DNA of 64,000 nt from Bacteroidota bacterium (GCA_016706865.1 JADJIS010000003.1:1178001-1242000), one strand, 5' to 3'. Counted from the stretch's first letter, positions 53,337 to 62,910 are shown. The notes: a model not told the origin generated them from the letters alone. Program-made: numbers and translations.

Positions 53337-56300
53337 TTATTTATCCAACACAAATTGTTTTGTTATTAATCCTTCTCCCGATCTTATCAATACCATATAA
53401 ATACCGGAAGGCTGAGCCGACATATCTATGCGCAAGGTTTCATTTTGTATACGGTCGTGTTTTTCATTGTGAATTATTTTACCTGTAATATCGGCAATAC
53501 TCAGATCCACATCACTCAAATGCGCCATATCAAGATCAACAAATATTTCATTTTGTGTAGGATTTGGATAAAGATTAACTTCATCTTTTGTAATAAATTC
53601 ATCATTAATATCATTATAATTCCCAACAGTAAACTGCAAATAAATTAAACCTCCGAAATCAGTTTCAAAACTTTTTATAAAGGAACCATCCATATCCCGT
53701 GTGCGGAAAAATCCGCTGCCATCGGAGTTTGCCCACCAACTCAATCCATCTTCACCGTAATCCCATAAATACAATTCATAACATCCCTCTTCCAGGTGCA
53801 GTGTATCTTTATAGGTAGAATTATCTTCAAAAGTTGTTCTTTCAAAAATAGTATTTCCATGATGATCATAAACAAAAAGATCATTCTCATGAGAAGCAGT
53901 ATTTGTTTTTGTTTCTAAATAAAAATCGGAGGGATAAGTTGGAGGAATTGCCATTTTAGAAATAATTGCATTATTAAATGCATATTCATCCGTTCCTCCG
54001 TTAGGATTGCTGATTACAACAGAAAATTCAGTTCCTGCATTGGTCCATCCAAAATTAGGTAAGGTTACTTCCTCACTTTCCATAAATGCAAGTTCACCAG
54101 TCCAGGTATATTCTGTTTGCACCTGATCTTTAATTCCGAAACTTATATCAAGTGAAGTTAAATTGGTAGAGCCTGTATTTTTAATTACAATAACGGGATT
54201 CGTGCATACCGGATTTTTTCTTGAATGCATATCATTATCCGAAGGAGAAATAATTTCTTCCAAAGAAGCATCTAAAATAAAATTTGGAGCACCATATGTT
54301 ACTAATTGCACTGATGTTACATAGGTTGGAACAGAACCTGCTCCATTCCATGTATAATCTTCAGCATTGTAATCAAAATCATAAGTATTTCCAGGAACAA
54401 CATCCTGCGTTAATTCATGATCATATGTCCAAACCTCTGCACCGGGGCACCAGTTTGCCCTGTCGTAAACCCAAGTTCCGCCCTGAGGATAAACAGGATT
54501 TACATCACAATTATCTCTCCATACTTCTTTATTCCAGACTGAAGCTCCATCAACCGATAAAGTATGTTCGCGTGAACAGAATTCCGCACAATTTGCCGTG
54601 CCACCAAAACCATGACCTGTTACACGAATTTTAACTCTGCTGTTTACTGCATCATTAGGAATTGTAATTTCTTTTACCGGGGTCAGATCATTAAATGATG
54701 GGGTTAATCCATATCCATAAAACCCAAACCACAAATTAGAAACCGAAATAGGATCGCGTGGTGGTGTTCCCTCAATAAATAATAATTCCATATCCAATAA
54801 TTCCTGCCAGTTACCTGCATTTAAATGCACAGAGTCGTGCAATAATGGTCTGTAATCACTTACATCATAGGTCCAGGTAAATCCATCACCAAGATCAAGT
54901 CCAATTCCGTAAGGTGTGATAAATCTTCCTAATTCGATGGTATTAATTATTTCAAATGGAGCGCTGTAATATTCCAGATCTTCATTATAAATTGTTGATG
55001 TTGCTGTAATTAAAACGGAATCCAAAATACTGCCATCAGCATTATAAGTATAGGAATAAAAATCTGAAGGATAAACTAAAACAGTATCTGTTGCAACGGT
55101 TGGATCAGAAGGATCGAAATAAATTAAAGTGATAGGATCGGTAGGAATATTATTTATAATTAAAAGAGAATCGGTATGATCAGCAAATTCACCTTGTTCG
55201 AATGAAACTGTAGGGCGATAATTATTTGCAGTAATATTTCGGAATAATTTTTCTGCATTGTAATATCTTGTTACTGCTCCAACCATGCCGAGATCGTTAC
55301 CTGAAACTTCATCGGGCTCCGTTAAACCATCTCCATCATTAAAATGATAATATAATAATAAATTCGCATTGTAAGGATGTAAGGCATCGAGATCTTTGTA
55401 TAAATAATCATTTATAGTTGCAGCATCCAATTCCACATTCCAGATCGCAAATTCATCCATATTTCCTGCATAAGATTCTGAACCTCCCCAGGCACCTTTT
55501 CCCAAACGCAGATTCATAATATCTTCCATTAATTTAACTGTTCCGGTTCCTGAGTGCCATAAAATTCCGTTCTTATATATTTTCATGGAACCTGTAACAG
55601 TATTTTTTGTAAAAGCCCAATGCGTCCAGTTTGTTTCAAAATCAGCTGCAACGGAAACTTTATTGATCCTGTCGTATCCTCCATCATTACCGGCATCCCA
55701 ATATACATTTGTATCACTCCACGGGGTGTGACTATTTAATACTCTCGCTCCACTAATTGTGGTTGCTTCGAATGTAGTTCCATTCTGCGGTTGATAAGCA
55801 GCATCTCCCTGACTCCAAAAAGAAACAGTAACCTGTTCACTCAGATCACTTAAAGGATTGCCAATTACATCTGCATAATCGGGATTATAGAATTCGATAT
55901 ATTTATCATAAGATGATGTAGTAAGTGCACTGGTAAAACCGGGATCCTGCGCTCCGGTTAAATATGATAATCCGGTAAAATCATTATTTTGATAGGTAAC
56001 TTCAATTAAAATATTTGAAACTCCATCCCAATAAAAAGGAGTTAAAAAATCTACCGCTCCATTCCCAATGGAAAATGTTGTAGTTTGATCGTATACAGTT
56101 AAGGCAACGCCTGTTTCAAAAATATTAGTACTAAATTCATCACTGATCGTTGTCTTCATTTTTATTTTAAGATGTTGCATTGTATATCCTGCTGATAGAA
56201 TATCAAAATCCAAACCGGTAATATTTCCTGCAACCATTCCTGCGGCAGTTAATTCTGATGCTCTCCATATAAATTGTGATCTGGAAATAGGATATGCAGT

Positions 56301-56762
56301 ATAAAACGGATAATAGATTGGAGCATCGGAAGTTCCGATAGTATAATTATTCAGTGAAATGGTGTCGTCGTGAACAATAAAATATTCCCAATATGGAACT
56401 GTTGTATACGTCTGATCATCAGAAAATGAAAAAGTATCGGGTTCTGCTCCATTTGCAGTAAAAAACGGATGCAATAATAAAGTGCTATCGAGTTCACCGG
56501 TGTGTTCGTATAAATAATTATAGGTAAGGTAGTCCCACTCACCACATGCCGGACTTTGTAAAGGATTACATTTTAGGGTATATTTCATGATGATCTTTTC
56601 TATGGAAACATCAAGTCCCGGAAGCTCGAACCATGCATCTTGTGGCGACCCAAAGGTGAAGGTTTGCACCTTAATGGTATCACCGGGATCAGCAAAAACA
56701 CGTGCGGCTGTTAAAATAAAAAGACAAAGCGAAAAAATTATTTTTTTAATGTTCGAAAACAT
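53337..56762 (-). CDS. PNGase F-related T9SS protein with LamG-like insert
   Basis: The 1141-residue protein begins with a signal peptide (to FADPG), then a PNGase F N-terminal-like region (CGEWDYLTYNYLYEH at about 75). Residues about 290-490 form a LamG/concanavalin-like domain (VTVSFWSQGDAAYQPQNGTT, WTHWAFTKNTVTGSMKIYKN). The PNGase F core follows: ELGRFITPYGIGLDLGDGF, then VKIRVTGHGFGG, HTLSVDGASVWNKEVWRDNC and DRANWCPGAEVW. A T9SS sorting domain ends it (NLYPNPTQNEIFVDLD, PSGIYMVLIRSGEG). It may remove N-glycans or bind glycoproteins; catalytic residues were not checked individually. Confidence 0.88.
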   Translation of the reverse strand: MFSNIKKIIFSLCLFILTAARVFADPGDTIKVQTFTFGSPQDAWFELPGLDVSIEKIIMKYTLKCNPLQSPACGEWDYLTYNYLYEHTGELDSTLLLHPFFTANGAEPDTFSFSDDQTYTTVPYWEYFIVHDDTISLNNYTIGTSDAPIYYPFYTAYPISRSQFIWRASELTAAGMVAGNITGLDFDILSAGYTMQHLKIKMKTTISDEFSTNIFETGVALTVYDQTTTFSIGNGAVDFLTPFYWDGVSNILIEVTYQNNDFTGLSYLTGAQDPGFTSALTTSSYDKYIEFYNPDYADVIGNPLSDLSEQVTVSFWSQGDAAYQPQNGTTFEATTISGARVLNSHTPWSDTNVYWDAGNDGGYDRINKVSVAADFETNWTHWAFTKNTVTGSMKIYKNGILWHSGTGTVKLMEDIMNLRLGKGAWGGSESYAGNMDEFAIWNVELDAATINDYLYKDLDALHPYNANLLLYYHFNDGDGLTEPDEVSGNDLGMVGAVTRYYNAEKLFRNITANNYRPTVSFEQGEFADHTDSLLIINNIPTDPITLIYFDPSDPTVATDTVLVYPSDFYSYTYNADGSILDSVLITATSTIYNEDLEYYSAPFEIINTIELGRFITPYGIGLDLGDGFTWTYDVSDYRPLLHDSVHLNAGNWQELLDMELLFIEGTPPRDPISVSNLWFGFYGYGLTPSFNDLTPVKEITIPNDAVNSRVKIRVTGHGFGGTANCAEFCSREHTLSVDGASVWNKEVWRDNCDVNPVYPQGGTWVYDRANWCPGAEVWTYDHELTQDVVPGNTYDFDYNAEDYTWNGAGSVPTYVTSVQLVTYGAPNFILDASLEEIISPSDNDMHSRKNPVCTNPVIVIKNTGSTNLTSLDISFGIKDQVQTEYTWTGELAFMESEEVTLPNFGWTNAGTEFSVVISNPNGGTDEYAFNNAIISKMAIPPTYPSDFYLETKTNTASHENDLFVYDHHGNTIFERTTFEDNSTYKDTLHLEEGCYELYLWDYGEDGLSWWANSDGSGFFRTRDMDGSFIKSFETDFGGLIYLQFTVGNYNDINDEFITKDEVNLYPNPTQNEIFVDLDMAHLSDVDLSIADITGKIIHNEKHDRIQNETLRIDMSAQPSGIYMVLIRSGEGLITKQFVLDK

Positions 56763-56778
56763 GGTCGTAAGTTTGGTG

Positions 56779-56786
56779 CAAATATA
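56779..56786 (-). promoter_or_regulatory. -7 element of the PNGase F-related gene
   Basis: The minus strand reads TATATTTG, 16 bases upstream of the ATG at 56762. Confidence 0.5.
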
Positions 56787-56847
56787 AGAAAGATGCTTGT
56801 TGAGACAGTTTGGTGAACTGTCAAAATAGCATCACAATACTGAAAAA

Positions 56848-57501
56848 ATGATAACTGCGAAAAATATACATAAGTCGTACGGGCCTTTACAAGTGTTAAA
56901 AGGTGTGGATCTGCACATAGAAAAGGGTGAATTGGTGAGTATAGTTGGTGCTTCCGGAGCAGGTAAAAGCACTTTACTGCACATAATAGGAACTTTGGAT
57001 AAACCCGATGCCGGTCAGCTTACCATCAACGAACTATTGATAAATGGCCTCAATGATAAACAATTGGCCTCGTTCAGAAACAAACATATTGGGTTCGTAT
57101 TTCAGTTTCATCATTTATTACCGGAGTTTACAGCTTTGGAAAATGTATGTATTCCCGGATTTATTGCAAAGAGGAAAGAAAAGGAAGTGGAACAAAAAGC
57201 CAAAGAATTTTTAGATTACCTCGGATTAAGCGATCGCCTTCAACATAAACCGAATCAATTATCAGGGGGAGAACAACAACGTGTGGCCGTTGCAAGAGCA
57301 TTGATCAATCAGCCCTTAGTAATATTAGCCGATGAACCATCAGGAAATCTGGATACTCAAAATGCAAAGGAATTACACAACCTTTTTTTTCAGTTAAGAA
57401 AAGAATTTGATCAAACTTTCATAATTGTTACACATAATGATGAGCTGGCTAATATGGCGGATAGGAAATTGGTGATGAAGGATGGAAAAATGGTTGGATA
57501 A
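56848..57501 (+). CDS. lolD: ABC transporter ATP-binding protein LolD-like
   Basis: The 217-residue ATPase has Walker A GASGAGKST, signature LSGGEQQRVAV, Walker B VILADEPSGNLD and the H-loop VTHNDE. The sequence GFVFQFHHLLPEFTALENV is typical of the LolD/MacB subfamily, which powers lipoprotein release from the inner membrane or related exporters. No LolC/E permease gene is adjacent. It could also be a general MacB-type ATPase. Confidence 0.88.
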   Translation: MITAKNIHKSYGPLQVLKGVDLHIEKGELVSIVGASGAGKSTLLHIIGTLDKPDAGQLTINELLINGLNDKQLASFRNKHIGFVFQFHHLLPEFTALENVCIPGFIAKRKEKEVEQKAKEFLDYLGLSDRLQHKPNQLSGGEQQRVAVARALINQPLVILADEPSGNLDTQNAKELHNLFFQLRKEFDQTFIIVTHNDELANMADRKLVMKDGKMVG

Positions 57502-57592
57502 CATACCAATTGAATAATCGAGAAAACGACTTATTGGAAGTTAATTTAGTATAATCAACATTTCACTTTGAAATCATCTTCTCCATGACGTT

Positions 57593-57650
57593 AACCCATT
57601 TGCTAATTTGCTAATCCTTCGCCCGCGAAGGCCGCTAATTTGCTAATTAC
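57593..57650. repeat. TTTGCTAA repeats interrupted by a GC palindrome
   Basis: Copies of TTTGCTAA at an eight-base period are interrupted at 57616-57633 by CCTTCGCCCGCGAAGGCC, an imperfect hairpin (CCTTCG with CGAAGG). The 3' end overlaps the neighbouring minus-strand gene by a few bases. Confidence 0.65.
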
Positions 57651-58167
57651 TACTGTCTCCGGTAAAATAATCCAGTTTATGTTTAAACAATACATTAAAG
57701 GTTGTAAGACTTCCATAAATTCGTGTGATGTATTGTTGCATTTCCACCTTTTCAGCGTCGGATAATTTTGGATGGGCGTTGATTTTTTGTTCCATTACGC
57801 GGAGTCTATCGCGGAGCATAACTATTTTATGAAAAAAGGTTTCTATCGGAATTTCTTTGGATTGTAATTTTTTATCTGCCGGTTCCAGAATCATTGTTCC
57901 GCCATCATATCTATCTGCTATATGGATGATTTCGGTAACATCGCTCCATTCTCTTAAAATTTTGATGAGTGCATCCTCAGCTTCTGAAAAACTCACGGAA
58001 TATTCGTTTTCCAGGGCTTCGATCACTTCCATATCGTAATCTTTCAGAACACCTTTAATGCCCTTGTTGATAAAACATATATCGTATGCACGTTTATGCA
58101 CGAAAACAACAACCCCGGCTCCATGATCGGGGTGATTAACTCTAGACCCAACACCTAAAACTTCCAT
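57643..58167 (-). CDS. Conserved protein with CarD-like N-terminus
   Basis: The 174-residue protein begins MEVLGVGSRVNHPDHGAGVV and continues VFVHKRAYDICFINKGIKGV, a small beta-barrel opening resembling the RNA-polymerase-binding domain of CarD-like regulators, then a helical part (residues 55-165) with many charged residues. It lacks membrane segments. I infer a transcription-associated role weakly, from fold resemblance only; the gene is otherwise an unknown conserved protein of Bacteroidota type. Confidence 0.65.
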   Translation of the reverse strand: MEVLGVGSRVNHPDHGAGVVVFVHKRAYDICFINKGIKGVLKDYDMEVIEALENEYSVSFSEAEDALIKILREWSDVTEIIHIADRYDGGTMILEPADKKLQSKEIPIETFFHKIVMLRDRLRVMEQKINAHPKLSDAEKVEMQQYITRIYGSLTTFNVLFKHKLDYFTGDSSN

Positions 58168-58205
58168 AATTAAAATTTGAGTGCAAGTTATACAGTTTTA
58201 TAAGC

Positions 58206-58237
58206 AAAAAAAAGCCCGTCCACCGAAGGTGAACGGG
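58206..58237 (-). terminator. Rho-independent terminator of the VCBS protein gene
   Basis: On the minus strand CCCGTTCACC-TTC-GGTGGACGGG (one G-T pair) is followed by C and eight T residues, 36 bases beyond the stop at 58273. Confidence 0.9.
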
Positions 58238-58272
58238 TATAAGCGTTGAACACGACTTCAACACTTCACACA

Positions 58273-60030
58273 TTATAATTTTTCAAAACGGCATACCTTA
58301 GGGGGCAAATTGCCGAATTTTACCACAAAGATATACGAACCTTTTTGTAATTGCATTATTTCTAACGAATATGTTCGTGTTCCAGGGGTAACTAATTCTG
58401 TTTTTTCCAGCTGAACCTGCATATTCAGATCCAAAATGGAATAGGTCATTTCCATCTCCCTGCTTAGGCTAAAGTTAAAATTCATCACCTTGTCTACGGG
58501 ATTTGGATAGGAACACACGAAGCCAGTAATAACATCTGTACATGGTTCAGCAAATTCCATATCTGTATAACTTATCTCTCCATTTGTAGAAGTTATCTTC
58601 AATCTGTAATATTCAATATTTGCAGATTCATTCGTGTCGGAATAACTAAAATTTATTCCTTCAGCAGCTGTTTCTCCTTGTATTTGAACAGCCAGAGGAT
58701 TAAAATTGATACCATCTGTTGTTTTTTCGATATCATAAATCCACGCTTTATTTTGAACTGGCACATTCCAATCCATCCAAATTTTACCATCCTCACCACA
58801 ATAAACATTGAACTCCGGTTTTGCATTTGCAACAGGGATAGAGGAATGCAACAATAATTCAATTTTATTAGCATTAAAATTAAATCCACCCAGATCATCA
58901 ACTCCATCTCTATCGAAATCTTTCACCATTAATTTGTTACATATGGGCGGAAAATTTTGTGCATCTGCCAAACTAAAATCACCTTCTGCACTGGAAATAT
59001 TTCGAAAAATTTTTGTTACCTCCTTTGTTGAAACGGCAACATCAAATTTTCCATCCTGATCAAAATCACCAAGTGCAATCCCTTTTGATGAGCCTGCTTC
59101 CATAAATTCAATGGAGCCAAAACTTATATTTCCCGACTGTGAGGTATTAGGTAAAATGGAAATATCGGCATTAGGCCAATTAGAGGTAACAATATCGGGT
59201 TTAAAATCATTATCCAGATCACCAATGTCCATGGCAAATACTGAACGGCCTTCATTCTGATTTACGGCATTGGCAAAGGAAATAGCACTTGCTCCATAAT
59301 TAGTCTGGTTTTTTAGAACGGAGATGCCATTATGTGTTCCTGTAATAATATCTGCATTTCCATCACCATCCATATCGGCACATTTAATATCGTGAATGAT
59401 ACCACCGCCGGACAAAGAAATCATACTGTTCAATTTGATCTCCTGCGACTTAACAACTCCGGAATTTTGAAATACATAAACAGTTTCACCGGAAGCCGCC
59501 ATTAATTCGGGTAAACCATCTCCATTTAAATCGCAAGCAGAAAGTGCTGTAGTTTTTTGAGGAGTTTCTAATTGGAGTGATTCAGAAAAACTCAATTTAT
59601 TTGTTGAAGATGTATTTCGCAAAATAATAATGGAAGCGTTTTGTGCATTAGAAATTATGATCTCCGGTAAGGCATCACGGTTAAGATCAGATAAATAAAA
59701 TTCACCGGAAGTACCGCCGGTATAATTAATCTGATAGGGCTTCAAAAACGAAGTTTCAATATTGGGTTTAGCTGTGGAATTGTTGAGGAAAATTTGCACA
59801 GTATTGTTGTCGGTAAAACACAATACCAAATCCATTTTCCCATCATTATTCATATCACAGGAACGCATTTCTGATACAATTGCTCCGGTTGTTGTGCTTA
59901 ATTCCAGATCCTGCCAATTGTTCAAACTGAACTGAGCCTTAGTAATAAAAGGGTTTAAAAGGGTTAAAAGCAGCAACGAACATCGAAAAGATGTTGGTTT
60001 AGAGATTGTCGTGTATCGCGTTGTATTCAT
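58273..60030 (-). CDS. FG-GAP/VCBS repeat protein with T9SS sorting domain
   Basis: From the ATG at 60030 this is a 585-residue protein with a signal peptide (LLLLTLLNPFITKAQ) and about six FG-GAP/VCBS-type repeats, each with D-x-NxDGxxD loops (DMNNDGKMDLVLCF, DLNRDALPEIII, DLNGDGLPELMAAS, DMDGDGNADIITG, DLDNDFKPDIV, DFDQDGKFDVAVS), forming a beta-propeller. A fibronectin-III-like domain follows (KTTDGINFNPLAV), and the C-terminus is a T9SS sorting domain (SYPNPVDKVMNFNFSL). The frame also runs upstream to 60078, but ATG 60030 precedes the signal peptide. It is a surface or secreted binding protein of unknown ligand. Confidence 0.9.
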   Translation of the reverse strand: MNTTRYTTISKPTSFRCSLLLLTLLNPFITKAQFSLNNWQDLELSTTTGAIVSEMRSCDMNNDGKMDLVLCFTDNNTVQIFLNNSTAKPNIETSFLKPYQINYTGGTSGEFYLSDLNRDALPEIIISNAQNASIIILRNTSSTNKLSFSESLQLETPQKTTALSACDLNGDGLPELMAASGETVYVFQNSGVVKSQEIKLNSMISLSGGGIIHDIKCADMDGDGNADIITGTHNGISVLKNQTNYGASAISFANAVNQNEGRSVFAMDIGDLDNDFKPDIVTSNWPNADISILPNTSQSGNISFGSIEFMEAGSSKGIALGDFDQDGKFDVAVSTKEVTKIFRNISSAEGDFSLADAQNFPPICNKLMVKDFDRDGVDDLGGFNFNANKIELLLHSSIPVANAKPEFNVYCGEDGKIWMDWNVPVQNKAWIYDIEKTTDGINFNPLAVQIQGETAAEGINFSYSDTNESANIEYYRLKITSTNGEISYTDMEFAEPCTDVITGFVCSYPNPVDKVMNFNFSLSREMEMTYSILDLNMQVQLEKTELVTPGTRTYSLEIMQLQKGSYIFVVKFGNLPPKVCRFEKL

Positions 60031-60173
60031 GCTCAATGTGTTATAAGGCAAATTTCGTACTGTAACCCAAGTGGGCAAAAGGAGATTGTAAACAATTATT
60101 AAGTTTCTAAATACGAGTGTAACATAAATAATACAGTATTTAGTTACTTTTACGGATATTTTACTAAGTTTCT

Positions 60174-61721
60174 ATGTCCAAATCGGGTTCTGTATATGAA
60201 TTGGTATTATCGCTCACAAAAACAGAAAAACGATATTATAAACTGTTCGCTCGTTTGAATAAACAGGACAGTAATCTCCTTAGCTTGTTTGATGCAATAA
60301 GTCTAAAGGGATTGATCACGGATATAGAATTAAAGGAGCATTTTGTTTCAAAAACCTTTTTGCAGCATTTAGATGTATATAAAGTGCATCTCAAAGAAAG
60401 TATTTTACATAGTATGCGAAGTTTTCACCAGTCGCGAAACATGAATAATATTTTGCACAATCATTTGGCGGATGCAAATTTTTTGTTTGCAAAAGGTTTA
60501 TACAAACAATGTTATAAATTGATCTTAAGATCAAAGGTTCTGGCTCAGGATAGCGGGAATTACTCTGCACTGCTTGAATTCATTAAATTGGAGAGTGACC
60601 TACTAAAGGTAAATGAAAATTTTCAGGACCAAAATAAAAAATTATTACTGCTTTCGGATGAAGAAAATGCGGTTGTGGATAATTTATTAATAGAATCGAA
60701 ATCAGGATATAAAATAACCAGGGCAGAGTTACTAGTTAAAAAATTCGAAAAATCGGGTGAGGATCTTGATTATGTCGCCCTGATAAACCTTTTTGCAGAA
60801 ATAGAAATTTCAGAAAAGTATCTTACTCCCCTCTTACGCAGAAAATTATTTTTAATAAAAGCGAAATTTCACAAGATATTATTTCAATATAAGAAAGCCC
60901 AACAGTATTTTTTTAAATATTTAACGGCCCTTGAAAACAGTACAATTCTGCTTCGTGAAAATACGGAACAATATATCAAGGTGATGCAAGAGCATATTTC
61001 GCTAAGCATCCGTATGACTCAATTTCATGTAGCTTTTCGGAAAAATGAAGAACTGAAAAAGTTACCGGAAATGCTGAATAAAATTCAAAAAAGAAATAAC
61101 CATTTACTATGCAAAGTGGAAGGATATTACCATCAGAATAAGATCAGTATATATCTCCATTGTGGCGAGATGGAAAAAGCACTAAATAGTATAAAGGAGG
61201 CAGAATTATATTTAACACAAAAGAATGCAATAATAAATACAGAAACCAAGGCTGAATTGATCACGTTACAATGTTATTATTATTTCATGATAAACGATCA
61301 TATAAAATCCAAAGATCATTTTTTTATTCATAAAAATTTGTTAACCCCCATGATTAATAGTGATTTGGTAATTAATATTTATTTGCTTAATTATTTATTG
61401 GAATATGTAAAGGGGAATCGAAATTCACGCAGATCTGCATTGCGTTCGTTATATCGCGAACTCTTGAAAGGAAAAAGCTTGTCGCAATTTGAAAATATTT
61501 GCATAGATATTTTAAGAAAGTCGGCGATAACAGGCAAAACATCTAAATCGAAAATTGTTTGGGAAAAATTTTTATTAAAGGAATTGCACCAGTTGAAATC
61601 CGGACCATTATGGGAAATGAGATCTATCAGATTTGACCTTATTTCCTGGTTAGAAAGCCGGCAAGAGAAACAGCCATTTTTTCAAATCTTACAGGAGAAA
61701 TATTCATCAATGCTTTCCTAA
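60174..61721 (+). CDS. Large helical cytoplasmic protein of unknown function
   Basis: The 515-residue protein has no signal or membrane segment. It begins MSKSGSVYELVLSLTKTEKR and is almost entirely helical, with TPR-like stretches (KALNSIKEAELYLTQKNAII, KKAQQYFFKYLTALENS) and many Lys and Leu residues. I do not recognise a named family; similar helical proteins occur in Bacteroidota. It may be a scaffold or regulator. It precedes a small gene in the same direction, separated by a promoter. Confidence 0.72.
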   Translation: MSKSGSVYELVLSLTKTEKRYYKLFARLNKQDSNLLSLFDAISLKGLITDIELKEHFVSKTFLQHLDVYKVHLKESILHSMRSFHQSRNMNNILHNHLADANFLFAKGLYKQCYKLILRSKVLAQDSGNYSALLEFIKLESDLLKVNENFQDQNKKLLLLSDEENAVVDNLLIESKSGYKITRAELLVKKFEKSGEDLDYVALINLFAEIEISEKYLTPLLRRKLFLIKAKFHKILFQYKKAQQYFFKYLTALENSTILLRENTEQYIKVMQEHISLSIRMTQFHVAFRKNEELKKLPEMLNKIQKRNNHLLCKVEGYYHQNKISIYLHCGEMEKALNSIKEAELYLTQKNAIINTETKAELITLQCYYYFMINDHIKSKDHFFIHKNLLTPMINSDLVINIYLLNYLLEYVKGNRNSRRSALRSLYRELLKGKSLSQFENICIDILRKSAITGKTSKSKIVWEKFLLKELHQLKSGPLWEMRSIRFDLISWLESRQEKQPFFQILQEKYSSMLS

Positions 61722-61727
61722 AACAGG

Positions 61728-61754
61728 TTGTAAGCCAGGAATTACTTAAATTTG
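61728..61754 (+). promoter_or_regulatory. Promoter of the small gene at 61780
   Basis: TTG at 61728-61730 and TAAATTTG at 61747-61754 are spaced by 16 bases, slightly shorter than ideal. Confidence 0.5.
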
Positions 61755-61779
61755 CAATCAATTTAGATTATAGTCGATC

Positions 61780-62061
61780 ATGAGTACCAACGTTGAAGAT
61801 GTAAGAGTTCAGGAATTTGCCCAGCAGTGTTTAAATGCACTGAGAAGGATCAAACATTCTATGCCTAAAACCTGGAAGGAAACCTTAGCACCTTTTCAGA
61901 AAGAAATTAAGGAAGTTGGTGCCGCGCATAATGTGAATGATAGTGCCGCTTTGGAACTTATAATTTCAAAGCTCGAAAAGGAAACAGCACTTAGAGAAAA
62001 TCTGAGAACTTCGCTTACCTTTTACATGGCTGCTTATTGTGTATTAGCTAAGGTAGCTTAA
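61780..62061 (+). CDS. Small helical protein of unknown function
   Basis: The 93-residue protein (MSTNVEDVRVQEFAQQCLNA) is helical and soluble, with no motif I can name. It has its own promoter and ends with an 18-base convergent overlap with the next, minus-strand gene. Composition and codon use look like those of neighbouring real genes. Confidence 0.65.
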   Translation: MSTNVEDVRVQEFAQQCLNALRRIKHSMPKTWKETLAPFQKEIKEVGAAHNVNDSAALELIISKLEKETALRENLRTSLTFYMAAYCVLAKVA

Positions 62062-62391
62062 CCATCTGAACAATTTCCTTTTCCTTAAATACATCAGATC
62101 CTTTTCATTGCTGTAAGCTTCTCGCTCAAAACAAATATTTCGGTATGCATTATAGTGATCCTTGTATTTTATTCTGTTAAGGAGGTAATTTAATAAATAC
62201 AATATATAAAATGGTAAAATGGCTAATTCCAGTTGCTGTCGGAGATGAATATGTTCATGATTAATAAAAATCTTATCCTCCAGTAATTCTTTATTATTGA
62301 TCAATATAAAAGGGAATAGTGTCATCCCATTTACATGCAGTTTTTTGAAGATGATCTTTTGCCAATTGCGCACCTTGTTTTCATTTATCAT
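62044..62391 (-). CDS. Small membrane protein with HEHIH motif
   Basis: The 115-residue protein contains IFINHEHIHLRQQLE (an HExxH-like metal-binding pattern), a hydrophobic helix (LAILPFYILYLLNYLL) and NAYRNICFEREAYSNE with a second acidic cluster. The layout resembles a tiny membrane metallopeptidase or a metal-dependent membrane protein; neither is shown. It overlaps the preceding gene by 18 bases at the 3' ends. Confidence 0.6.
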   Translation of the reverse strand: MINENKVRNWQKIIFKKLHVNGMTLFPFILINNKELLEDKIFINHEHIHLRQQLELAILPFYILYLLNYLLNRIKYKDHYNAYRNICFEREAYSNEKDLMYLRKRKLFRWLSYLS

Positions 62392-62910
62392 AAATGCAAT
62401 TGGATCGATTTTATAGATTATAAGATGACATAATATTAATGTTTTTTTTCAACGAGTCATGATGAATACGCGAAGGTTTTACCGATCCGTTAGTAAGACC
62501 CTCTTGAGCGTGAGCCTCACTGACTCCGTGGTTGGATATTGTTGTGGGATGATGCATTAGTGAGACCTTCGCAAGAGCGAAAGCCTCACTCGCTCCGAAT
62601 TTGAATAGTGTTGTGGGATGATGCATTAGTGAGACCTTCGCTAAGAGCGAAAGCCTCACTTGCTCCGAATTTGAATAGTGTTGTGGGATGATGCATTAGT
62701 GAGACCTTCGCTAAGAGCGAAAGCCTCACACGCTCCGACAAAATGATTCATATGTTCAGAATTAAAGATTACGTTAATCACATTAATATCATTATTAGTA
62801 AAATCTAAATTATCAAATTTTTTTTTATCCTTTTTCATCCGCCTAATCAGCGTCATCCGCGCCTGTCAGCCTTTTGGCTGGTTCCTCTTCTATTCCACTC
62901 TTTGTTTTAT
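62392..62910. repeat. Tandem and dispersed palindromic repeats
   Basis: A 69-70 base unit starting GTTGTGGGATGATGCATTAG is found at 62541, 62610 and 62680; each includes the hairpin GTGAGACCTTCGCT/AGAGCGAAAGCCTCAC. A partial unit precedes at 62493-62525. Bases about 62775-62882 are the reverse complement of the module at 14258-14380. Two open frames on the minus strand across this region follow the repeat period and are spurious. Confidence 0.85.

Noticed and set aside
62411..62856. Open frames with repeated AKVSLMHHPTT-like segments
   Set aside because: The protein repeat is only the translation of the 69-70 base DNA repeat.
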